This document shows, one piece after another, positions 1 to 5,914 of a stretch of 6,389 nucleotides of DNA. Origin of the DNA: an uncultured Selenomonadaceae bacterium (GTDB lineage Bacteria; Bacillota; Negativicutes; Selenomonadales; Selenomonadaceae); assembly GCA_905236145.1 (NCBI GenBank), contig CAJOOE010000170.1, positions 1-6,389 on the forward strand, in the 5' to 3' direction. Position numbers and translations under genes: made by a program. The notes under the pieces are model-generated. The model was not told where the DNA came from, searched no databases, and was given only the letters and a program-made list of their open reading frames with translations. Within the stretch, counting starts at the first letter, position 1; each line of letters begins with the position of its first letter.

Positions 1-858
1 ATTTCCGAACGCCAAAACCGGTTGCTTGCCGATCTCCGTAGAAATTGCGGAAACTTTATTCATATTCAAATCTTTGATGACGAATTGACCGCGAACAAGT
101 TTATCGTCTTTTTTGAAAAGATAATTCAAGCCGTCGGTATCACTCTGCCCGGTCGCCAAAACTTGAGCGTCGGTGCCTATTATTTGCGAAGGCTTGATTT
201 TAAACAAATCACAAGCCGCCACTCTCAAAAATTCGCGGTCACTTCCGCTGACAAAGTAAACCGTGAAATCATTCGACTGCAAATATTTTACAATTTCGAC
301 CATCGGAGCGTAAAAAGCTTCGCCCCATTTCAAATTGCCGAGACCTTCAACCGGAGTGTCCAAAAATTTTTTCGTATAATCGGCGTATTCTTCCGGACTC
401 ATTCCGGAGAAAACGGATTCTTGAGATTGAGCCTCTTTGAGCATGACATCGGACGGGAATTTATGAGTTTTTCTTATCGCCTCTTCGATCGACAGGGCAT
501 ATTCTCTGTCGGCTTGCGAAGGAATATAATTTTCGTCGTAAAGAGCGCGCTGCAAATACATCATCCATTCGGCGTAATAAGGTGCGGTTTCACAGATTAA
601 AGTGCCGTCAACGTCAAAAACCGCAATTCTGTCCTCAACCGGAATAAAATTTTTGCTTGTCTTGTTCGTCACGTCTTTTACATAGGCAACAAGTTTTTGT
701 TTTGCGTCGGCATCTTTTGTCCAATATTTGAAATTTCCGGACTTTGAAACTTTGATCGCGGAAATTTCACTGCGTGACATCGCGGAAACGTCTGCGGAAG
801 TCGCTCCGAAAGCAATCATTCCCGCCAAAAGACCGTAAGCAATTTTTTTTAAATTCAT
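1..858 (-). CDS. Exported HAD-superfamily phosphohydrolase (partial, C-terminus beyond left edge)
   Basis: The first 286 codons of a haloacid dehalogenase-superfamily hydrolase are present; the reading frame is open to base 1, so the C-terminus is missing. Residues 1-26 look like a Sec signal peptide: a basic start (MNLKK), a hydrophobic core (about 6-19) and a possible cleavage site after TSA (22) or VSA (26). There is no lipobox cysteine. HAD motif I is FDVDGTL (81-87), with the expected nucleophile D82 and acid/base D84. Motif II is YFVSGSD (201-207, S204). K268 in NMNKVSAI is the likely motif III lysine, and FGN (284-286) is probably the start of motif IV, whose aspartate would lie outside the window. 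About 115 residues between motifs I and II suggest a helical C1-type cap. The ATG at 858 has AAGGAG ten bases upstream. A terminator and a dedicated promoter separate it from trpA. It resembles secreted phosphoserine-phosphatase-like HAD proteins, but its substrate cannot be told. Fold confidence is high; function is unknown. Confidence 0.85.
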   Translation of the reverse strand, partial: MNLKKIAYGLLAGMIAFGATSADVSAMSRSEISAIKVSKSGNFKYWTKDADAKQKLVAYVKDVTNKTSKNFIPVEDRIAVFDVDGTLICETAPYYAEWMMYLQRALYDENYIPSQADREYALSIEEAIRKTHKFPSDVMLKEAQSQESVFSGMSPEEYADYTKKFLDTPVEGLGNLKWGEAFYAPMVEIVKYLQSNDFTVYFVSGSDREFLRVAACDLFKIKPSQIIGTDAQVLATGQSDTDGLNYLFKKDDKLVRGQFVIKDLNMNKVSAISTEIGKQPVLAFGN

Positions 859-868
859 TTTTCACATT

Positions 869-874
869 CTCCTT
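869..874 (-). promoter_or_regulatory. Ribosome binding site of the HAD gene
   Basis: The minus strand reads AAGGAG, ten bases before the ATG at 858. It fixes that start. The only nearby in-frame upstream ATG (865-867) is followed at once by TGA and cannot be used. Confidence 0.8.
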
Positions 875-906
875 TTTAAGGCTGAAAATAATTTTTTTCC
901 GATTCT

Positions 907-918
907 CCCGAAACCGGG
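907..918 (-). other. Short hairpin in the 5' leader of the HAD mRNA
   Basis: The minus strand reads CCCG-GTTT-CGGG, a four-pair GC stem with a four-base loop, placed at or just after the predicted transcription start. No T tract follows, so it is not a terminator. It may stabilise the 5' end of the mRNA; that is inference. The rest of the roughly 60-base leader is A-rich and shows no recognisable riboswitch. Confidence 0.3.
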
Positions 919-925
919 CAACTTA

Positions 926-953
926 ATTATAATTTTTATTTTGCCGTTGTCAA
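926..953 (-). promoter_or_regulatory. Consensus sigma-70/sigma-A promoter for the HAD gene
   Basis: On the minus strand a perfect -35 box TTGACA (953-948) is followed, after 16 bases, by a perfect -10 box TATAAT (931-926). Transcription should start near 919, giving a leader of about 60 bases before the ATG at 858. The -35 box lies immediately at the end of the T tract of the trp terminator, so the downstream gene is uncoupled from the trp operon. No operator-like palindrome overlaps the boxes, which suggests strong and possibly constitutive expression (inference). Confidence 0.85.
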
Positions 954-1001
954 TAAAAAGGCGAGAAATCCCCCCGCTTACGCAACCGGGAGAATTCTCG
1001 C
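952..1001 (-). terminator. Intrinsic terminator of the trp operon
   Basis: On the minus strand GCGAGAA (1001-995) pairs with TTCTCGC (967-961). Additional C/G pairing inside (CCCG 973-976 with CGGG 987-990) extends the stem across a small internal loop. CTTTTTATT follows directly (960-952). It lies 17 bases after the trpA stop codon. No T tract follows the hairpin on the plus strand, so it works only for minus-strand transcripts. Confidence 0.88.
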
Positions 1002-1018
1002 AAGATGAAGTTAAGAAA

Positions 1019-1780
1019 TCACCGGCAAAACTCTTTTACAAATTCGCCGACATAAGGTGCGGAGTTTTCGCCGTATTTTTTCAAAATCTTTATGATTGCG
1101 GAACCCACGATGGCTCCGTCTGCAAGGGCGAACATTTTTTTTGCCTGCTCCGGCGTCGAGATTCCGAAACCTATGGCACAGGGAACATTTGTATTTTCGC
1201 GGACGGTTTTTATTATCGGTGCAAGGTCGGTTGTAATTTCGGTTCGCGTACCCGTCACGCCCAAACTTGAAACGACATATAAAAATCCTTCCGCCTCCTT
1301 CGCAATCATCGCGATTCTGTTTTCGGAAGTCGGTGCAATCATACTGATTAAATCCACGCCGTATTTTCGGCAGAGCGGCAAAAATTCATTTTTCTCCTCA
1401 AAAGGCAGGTCCGGCAAAATAATTCCGTCAATGCCGATTTCCGCACAAGTCGAAATAAATTTTTCCGCCCCGTAAGCAAAAATCACGTTTGCATAAGTCA
1501 TAAAAATCAGCGGAATTTCGACATCGCGGCGAAGATCTTTAACCAAATCGAAAACTTTTTCGGTCGTCACGCCGGCTTTCAACGATTCCAAATTTGCCTC
1601 TTGAATTACAACGCCTTCGGCTGTGGGATCCGAAAAAGGTATTCCGAGTTCAATGATTCCGGCACCGTTTTTCACCATTTCGCGAACACAAGCCGCAGTT
1701 GTTTCCAAAGTCGGAAAGCCGCAAGTTATGAACGGAATAAAAACTTTTTTTCCGTTAAAAGCGTCTTTAATTTTACTCAT
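1019..1780 (-). CDS. trpA: Tryptophan synthase alpha chain
   Basis: This cytoplasmic TIM-barrel enzyme cleaves indole-3-glycerol phosphate to indole and glyceraldehyde 3-phosphate, and passes indole through a tunnel to TrpB in the alpha2-beta2 complex. The predicted protein has 253 residues, a normal length. Visible motifs are the catalytic glutamate E44 in IIELGIPFSDP (42-52), the flexible loop SSLGVTGTRTE, and the phosphate-binding GFGIS (204-208) and GSA (226-228). The second catalytic acid, Asp60 in the Salmonella enzyme, is replaced here by E55 in DPTAEGVVIQ, a conservative change. The ATG at 1780 was chosen over a TTG at 1783 one codon upstream. GAGGAG lies nine bases before the ATG, and MSKIKDAF is a typical start. 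The start overlaps the end of trpB by eight bases, fitting translational coupling. It is the last gene of the operon, followed by a terminator. There are no Trp residues. Confidence 0.97.
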   Translation of the reverse strand: MSKIKDAFNGKKVFIPFITCGFPTLETTAACVREMVKNGAGIIELGIPFSDPTAEGVVIQEANLESLKAGVTTEKVFDLVKDLRRDVEIPLIFMTYANVIFAYGAEKFISTCAEIGIDGIILPDLPFEEKNEFLPLCRKYGVDLISMIAPTSENRIAMIAKEAEGFLYVVSSLGVTGTRTEITTDLAPIIKTVRENTNVPCAIGFGISTPEQAKKMFALADGAIVGSAIIKILKKYGENSAPYVGEFVKEFCR

Positions 1781-2954
1781 CAATATTAACTCCTCTGTAT
1801 TTTGCTATCGCCGCACAATCTTTATCGCCGCGTCCGGAAATTGTGATTACGATAATTTTGTCTGCAGACATTTCCGGTGCAATTTTTTGAGCAAAGGCAA
1901 CGGCGTGTGCCGATTCAATCGCGGGAATTATGCCTTCGGTTTTTGCAAGATATTCAAAAGCCCGGACAGCCTCCTCGTCGGTTATCGGAACATATTCGGC
2001 ACGTTTTATATCGTTTAAATGTGCGTGTTCCGGTCCGATTCCGGGATAATCCAAGCCGGCGGAAATCGAATAAACCGGAGCAATTCCTCCAAATTTGTCT
2101 TGACAGAAATAACTTTTCATTCCGTGAAAAATTCCGACACGTCCGGTATTTATTGCGGCGGCGGTTTCAAAAGTATCAATCCCGCGACCTGCCGCCTCGC
2201 AGCCGATTAACCTTACGTCTTTATCGTCAATAAAATGCCAAAAACTTCCGATGGCGTTTGAGCCGCCGCCGACGCAAGCAATTACGGCATCGGGCAAGCG
2301 GTTTTCAAGTTTCAAAATTTGCGATTTGATTTCTCTTGAAATGACCGCTTGAAAATCTCTGACAATCTGCGGAAACGGGTGCGGCCCCATTACCGACCCC
2401 AAACAGTAATGCGTGTCCGAAATTCGTCGCGTCCATTCTCTCATCGCCTCCGAAACCGCATCTTTCAGCGTCGCCGTCCCGCTTTTTACCGGAATCACTT
2501 CAGCACCCAAAAGTTTCATTCTGTAAACATTCAACGCCTGACGCTTTGTATCTTCCTCGCCCATGAAAATTACACATTCCATATTAAAAAGTGCGGCGGC
2601 CGTCGCGGTTGCAACTCCGTGTTGTCCCGCACCGGTTTCGGCTATAAGTCGCGTCTTGCCCATTTTTTTTGCAAGCAACGCCTGACCCAAAACATTATTT
2701 ATTTTGTGTGAGCCGGTGTGGTTTAAATCTTCACGTTTAAGATAAATTTTCGCACCGCCCGAATCTTTCGTCATTTTTTCGGCGAAATACAAAAGAGAAG
2801 GTCTGCCGGCGTACTCATTGAAAAGTTTTTCCAGCTCCGAATTAAAATCTTTGTCGTTTTTGAAATTTTCGTACGCATTTTCAAGCTCAATTACCGCATT
2901 CATTAAAGTTTCGGGAATGTATTGACCGCCGTAAATTCCGAATCTGCCTTTCAT
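1773..2954 (-). CDS. trpB: Tryptophan synthase beta chain
   Basis: This PLP-dependent enzyme condenses indole with L-serine to give L-tryptophan, acting with TrpA. The protein has 393 residues, typical of the TrpB1 type that pairs with TrpA; the longer TrpB2 type is excluded by the KGRFGIYGGQYIPETL start (residues 2-17). The PLP lysine is K84 in HTGSHKINN (79-87). E106 in ETGAGQHG (106-113) is the catalytic glutamate. GGGSN (229-233) binds the PLP phosphate. AGLDYPGIGPEHAHL carries the conserved aspartate and SGRGDKD (373-379) contacts the pyridine ring. The ATG at 2954 overlaps the trpF stop as ATGA, a classic coupling arrangement. GAGGAG (2972-2967) precedes the start by a slightly long 12 bases. 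The stop lies eight bases inside trpA. Nothing is truncated or damaged. Confidence 0.98.
   Translation of the reverse strand: MKGRFGIYGGQYIPETLMNAVIELENAYENFKNDKDFNSELEKLFNEYAGRPSLLYFAEKMTKDSGGAKIYLKREDLNHTGSHKINNVLGQALLAKKMGKTRLIAETGAGQHGVATATAAALFNMECVIFMGEEDTKRQALNVYRMKLLGAEVIPVKSGTATLKDAVSEAMREWTRRISDTHYCLGSVMGPHPFPQIVRDFQAVISREIKSQILKLENRLPDAVIACVGGGSNAIGSFWHFIDDKDVRLIGCEAAGRGIDTFETAAAINTGRVGIFHGMKSYFCQDKFGGIAPVYSISAGLDYPGIGPEHAHLNDIKRAEYVPITDEEAVRAFEYLAKTEGIIPAIESAHAVAFAQKIAPEMSADKIIVITISGRGDKDCAAIAKYRGVNIDE
1790..1795 (-). promoter_or_regulatory. Ribosome binding site of trpA
   Basis: GAGGAG on the minus strand, inside the end of trpB. It lies nine bases before the ATG at 1780 and six bases before a TTG at 1783. 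The spacing to the ATG is good, so the ATG is preferred, but the TTG would add only one residue. Confidence 0.75.
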
Positions 2955-3553
2955 AAAAATTTTTCACTCCTCACAATCCGCGAAAAATTTTTCATTTTCT
3001 CCGCGTCTTTAATAAAATTTGTTTCAATCCCGCTGCTTACATCAACCGCAAACGGTTTCAAAATCTTAACTGCGTCGGAAATATTTTTGCAATTCAAGCC
3101 GCCCGCCAAAAAATATTTTCGACCGAAATTTTTTAAAATGCTCCAGTCAAAAATTTTTCCGTCACCCGCACCGCCGTCCAACAAAATAAAATCTGCGGAA
3201 CTTTTTTTTGCAAATTCCAAATCCGCAAGACTTTTTACTTTGAAGGCTTGAATAATTTTTTTGTCGGTGAAGTTTCTGAGTTCCGAAATATATTTTTCGT
3301 CTTCCGCCCCGTGCAACTGAATCAAATTCAAATTCTCCGCAATCGCGGCGACGACGGAAATTTTTTCGTCAACAAAAACGCCGACCGCAGAAATTTTTTT
3401 GTCCAAAATATTTTTCAACGCAACAAACTTTTCCGGCGAAATATGGCGGCGACTTTTTTGGTAAAAAACAAAACCCGCAAATTCCGGCAAAATTTCATTC
3501 GCCGCAAAAATATCTTCCGGGCGGGTAAGTCCGCAAAATTTAATTTTCGTCAT
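2951..3553 (-). CDS. trpF: Phosphoribosylanthranilate isomerase
   Basis: It catalyses the Amadori rearrangement of N-(5'-phosphoribosyl)anthranilate to CdRP, the third step of the pathway. The predicted protein has 200 residues, normal for a stand-alone TrpF. KFCGLTR (5-11) holds the catalytic cysteine C7. The catalytic aspartate is D126 in LLDGGAGDGKIFDW. QLHG (79-82), LAGGLN (149-154) and VDVSSGIE (170-177) are the remaining signature and phosphate-binding segments. It is not fused to TrpC, unlike in Escherichia coli, but overlaps it by 14 bases. GGAG (3567-3564) lies ten bases before the ATG at 3553. Its stop overlaps the trpB start as ATGA. The protein is notably lysine-rich (25 of 200 residues) compared with most other proteins of the operon. 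Confidence 0.97.
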   Translation of the reverse strand: MTKIKFCGLTRPEDIFAANEILPEFAGFVFYQKSRRHISPEKFVALKNILDKKISAVGVFVDEKISVVAAIAENLNLIQLHGAEDEKYISELRNFTDKKIIQAFKVKSLADLEFAKKSSADFILLDGGAGDGKIFDWSILKNFGRKYFLAGGLNCKNISDAVKILKPFAVDVSSGIETNFIKDAEKMKNFSRIVRSEKFL

Positions 3554-4331
3554 ATTTTTTTAACTCCGCCAAAGTCTTTTTCTTGTCGTCGGAACGCATT
3601 AAAGTTTCACCGATTAAAACCGCATCCGCACCGATTTTTTTCAGAGTCGCAATATCTTTGGAAGATTTAACGCCGCTTTCCGCGACAAAAATTTTATCTG
3701 CGGGAATAATTTCGCGAAGTCTTGCCGCATTTGAAAAATCGACGGTAAAATCTTTCAAGTTGCGATTATTCACGCCGATAATTTTCGCTCCGGCGGACAA
3801 CGCATTTTTTATTTCAACTTCGTCATGAGTTTCGACAAGTGCGGAAATTTTCAAATCGTCGCAAATCTGCAGAAAATTTTCAAGTTGTGCGTTATTCAAA
3901 ATCGCACAAATCAAAAGCACCGCGTCCGCTCCCAAAACTTTCGCCTGATAAATTTGATAAGCGTCAACAATAAAATCTTTCCGCAACATCGGAATTTTAA
4001 TTTCCCGGCGAATTTCGGAAAAAATTTCGTCACTGCCCAAAAAATATTTGGGTTCGGTAAGACAGGAAACGCAATCCGCACCCGCGAGCTCATATTCTTT
4101 CGCAATTTCGACGTAAGGAAAATTTTCCGCAATAATGCCTTTTGACGGCGATGCTTTTTTGACTTCGCAAATAAACGACAAATCTTTTTTCCGGAGTGCC
4201 GACAAAAATTTTTCTTCGCTGCCGCCGGATTTTTTCGCCGCGATTTTCATTTCATCAAGCGAACATTTTTTCTTGTCGTCTGCCGCACGAATTTTTGCAT
4301 AATCGGAAATTTGTTTTAAAATGTTATCCAT
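3540..4331 (-). CDS. trpC: Indole-3-glycerol phosphate synthase
   Basis: This TIM-barrel enzyme decarboxylates and cyclises CdRP to indole-3-glycerol phosphate, the fourth step of the pathway. The predicted protein has 263 residues, normal for a monofunctional enzyme. Motifs are ICEVKKASPSKG (54-65, catalytic K58), SCLTEPKYFLGS (89-100), LRKDF (116-120, catalytic K118), VETHDE (166-171, catalytic E167), VNNRNL (187-192) and AESGV (217-221). The frame is open upstream to a GTG at 4373, which would add 14 residues. The ATG at 4331 was chosen because GAGG lies six bases before it and MDNILKQI matches usual TrpC starts. This start overlaps the trpD stop by eight bases; the longer version would overlap by 50. 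About 33 of 263 residues are lysine, a high share also seen in trpF. Confidence 0.96.
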   Translation of the reverse strand: MDNILKQISDYAKIRAADDKKKCSLDEMKIAAKKSGGSEEKFLSALRKKDLSFICEVKKASPSKGIIAENFPYVEIAKEYELAGADCVSCLTEPKYFLGSDEIFSEIRREIKIPMLRKDFIVDAYQIYQAKVLGADAVLLICAILNNAQLENFLQICDDLKISALVETHDEVEIKNALSAGAKIIGVNNRNLKDFTVDFSNAARLREIIPADKIFVAESGVKSSKDIATLKKIGADAVLIGETLMRSDDKKKTLAELKKYDEN

Positions 4332-5343
4332 TGCTGACCTCGATAAACTTTTGCAAAGTATTCGCTGCCGCACCGCTTTCGATTAAATTTTTGGCAAGTG
4401 CGATACCTTCGGAAACATTGGCGGCTTTTTCGGCTATGTAAAGCGACGCTCCCGCATTCAACAAAACCGCGTCGAGTTTCGGACTTTTATCCGCACCGGA
4501 TAAAATATCGCGGGTAATTTTCGCATTTTCCGCAGGTTCGCCGCCGACCAGATCGGATTTTTGACAAATTTTAAATCCGAAATCTTCCGGAGAAATTCTG
4601 TAACGCTTATACCAACCGTCGCGAAATTCGCAAATTTCCGTCGGAGCACTCATTGAAATTTCGTCAAGTTTATCCGTGCCGTAAACAACCATTCCGCGAC
4701 GAACTCCCAGACCGATCAAAACGCGGGTCAAAGGTTCGACAAGGTATTCGTCATAGACGCCGAGAAGTTGCATTTTCGGCGACGCGGGATTTGTCAAAGG
4801 CCCGAGAATATTGAAAACCGTCCGGAAACCCAATTCCTTGCGGAGAGCACCGACGTATTTCATCGAAGTATGATATTTTTGGGCGAAAAGGAAACAAATC
4901 CCGACTTCTTTCAAAAGTTTCGCACAATCTTCCGGCTCAAGCAAAATATTCACGCCGAGAGCCTCAAGACAATCTGCAGTCCCGCATTTTGAGGACGCGG
5001 CACGGTTTCCGTGTTTCGCGACTTTTACCCCGCCGGCGGCGGCAATAATTGCGGCTGTCGTGGAGATATTGAAACTCTGTGCATTATCTCCGCCCGTTCC
5101 GACAATTTCAAAAACATCAAAATCAACATTGACTTTCAGCGAGTGATTTCGCATGGCGGCGGCACAACCCGCAATTTCATCGGAAGTTTCCGCCTTCGCA
5201 CTCTTCGTGGACAGTGCAGCCAAAAAAGCCGCGTTCTGCGTGGCAGTCGTCTTGCCGGTCATAATTTCATTCATCGCGTCAAATGCCTCTTGATAAGTCA
5301 AGTCGCTTTTGCCGACAATTTTTATAATTGAGTCTTTAATCAT
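4324..5343 (-). CDS. trpD: Anthranilate phosphoribosyltransferase
   Basis: It transfers phosphoribose from PRPP to anthranilate, the second step of the pathway. The protein has 339 residues, the usual length of a stand-alone TrpD with no fused TrpG domain. The N-terminal helical region (1-70) is followed by the PRPP-binding glycine loop VGTGGD (81-86), NISTT (92-96) and KHGNRAASSKCGTAD (110-124). R168 in the R-K-ELGFRT segment and FNILGPLTNP (177-186) line the anthranilate site. L-D-E (226-228) supplies the magnesium-binding acids D227 and E228. The fold is shared with nucleoside phosphorylases, but these motifs and the neighbours settle TrpD. The start lies four bases after the trpG stop. 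The ribosome binding site GGGAG (5357-5353) lies inside the end of trpG, nine bases before the ATG. Confidence 0.97.
   Translation of the reverse strand: MIKDSIIKIVGKSDLTYQEAFDAMNEIMTGKTTATQNAAFLAALSTKSAKAETSDEIAGCAAAMRNHSLKVNVDFDVFEIVGTGGDNAQSFNISTTAAIIAAAGGVKVAKHGNRAASSKCGTADCLEALGVNILLEPEDCAKLLKEVGICFLFAQKYHTSMKYVGALRKELGFRTVFNILGPLTNPASPKMQLLGVYDEYLVEPLTRVLIGLGVRRGMVVYGTDKLDEISMSAPTEICEFRDGWYKRYRISPEDFGFKICQKSDLVGGEPAENAKITRDILSGADKSPKLDAVLLNAGASLYIAEKAANVSEGIALAKNLIESGAAANTLQKFIEVSNG
4338..4341 (-). promoter_or_regulatory. Ribosome binding site that decides the trpC start
   Basis: The minus strand reads GAGG six bases before the ATG at 4331, inside the end of trpD. It supports that ATG over the GTG at 4373. 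Confidence 0.65.
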
Positions 5344-5347
5344 TTTT

Positions 5348-5914
5348 TTACACTCCCAAAAAATTTTTCAAAACGGTTTTCCCGTGTTCGGTCAAAATAC
5401 TTTCCGGATGAAATTGTACGCCGAAAACTTTAAAATCTTTGTGTTGAACCGCCATAATCTCATCTTCCGAAGTCTTTGCGATAATTTTAAGACAATCGGG
5501 AATCGAATTGTTTTCCGCAACAAGCGAATGGTAACGCCCGACCAAAAATTTTTCCGGACAATCTTTAAAAATTTCCGACCCGGTATCGCAAAAAATTTCG
5601 GAAGTCTTTCCATGCATTAAATTTTTTGCGTAAGTGATATTTGCACCGAAAGCCGCACAAATTGCCTGATGCCCCAGACAAACACCGAAAATCGGAATCG
5701 AATCGCAGAAATTTTTGACGACATCAATAATTATTCCCGCATTTTCCGGACGACCGGGACCCGGTGACAAAATTATGTGTGTCGGCGACATTTCCTTTAT
5801 TTCTTCAATGTTTATTTCATCATTGCGAACAATGTTTATATCTGTCGTAAATTCACCGATCAGCTGAAAAAGATTGTATGAAAAGCTGTCATAGTTGTCA
5901 ATCAATAAAACCAT
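5348..5914 (-). CDS. trpG: Anthranilate synthase component II (glutamine amidotransferase)
   Basis: This class I glutamine amidotransferase releases ammonia from glutamine and passes it to TrpE for anthranilate formation. It has 188 residues, one free-standing domain. It starts with the family signature LLIDNYDSFSYNL (3-15). LSPGPGRP (49-56) forms the oxyanion region. The catalytic triad is C79 in GVCLGHQ (77-83), with H169 and E171 in QFHPES (167-172). GRYHSL (126-131) is also typical. PabA, the folate counterpart, is nearly identical in sequence, and one protein can serve both pathways in some bacteria. Its place between trpE and trpD argues for the Trp role, though dual use cannot be excluded. 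The ATG at 5914 lies 17 bases inside the end of trpE, and a strong GGAGGAGG lies six bases upstream. Confidence 0.96.
   Translation of the reverse strand: MVLLIDNYDSFSYNLFQLIGEFTTDINIVRNDEINIEEIKEMSPTHIILSPGPGRPENAGIIIDVVKNFCDSIPIFGVCLGHQAICAAFGANITYAKNLMHGKTSEIFCDTGSEIFKDCPEKFLVGRYHSLVAENNSIPDCLKIIAKTSEDEIMAVQHKDFKVFGVQFHPESILTEHGKTVLKNFLGV
5873..5901 (-). promoter_or_regulatory. Possible internal promoter at the start of trpG
   Basis: On the minus strand TTGACA (5901-5896) is followed, after 17 bases, by TACAAT (5878-5873). This is a full -35 match and a five-of-six -10 match at optimal spacing. It lies within codons 5-14 of trpG, which encode the conserved IDNYDSFSYN, so it may be a coincidence of coding sequence. 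If active it would start transcripts near 5866 and supply trpD-C-F-B-A independently of the main trp promoter. Confidence 0.3.

Noticed and set aside
22..600. A 192-codon plus-strand open frame opposite the HAD gene
   Set aside because: The minus-strand frame here carries a signal peptide and HAD motifs I and II. The plus-strand frame has no recognisable motif and no ribosome binding site, and is a shadow of the real gene.
1781..1783. TTG as the trpA start
   Set aside because: It is possible, but the adjacent ATG at 1780 has a good ribosome binding site distance and a stronger start codon. The difference is one residue.
3248..3670. A 140-codon plus-strand open frame opposite trpF and trpC
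   Set aside because: Its product is rich in F, N and R, as expected from the complement of A/T-rich lysine codons. It has no motif and lies entirely over two certain genes.
4332..4373. A longer trpC starting at a GTG at 4373
   Set aside because: It would add 14 residues not typical of TrpC and overlap trpD by 50 bases. The ATG at 4331 has its own GAGG at good spacing.
4769..4797. TTGACA on the minus strand inside trpD as an internal promoter
   Set aside because: At 17-base spacing the -10 position reads AATGCA, a poor match, so no promoter was called.
2951..5343. Many recurring AT-rich words such as AAATTTTT and TTCCGG as possible dispersed repeats
   Set aside because: They fall at irregular spacing within codons for Lys, Phe, Asn, Ser and Gly and follow from codon preference. 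No fixed unit or spacing like a CRISPR array or tandem repeat was seen.
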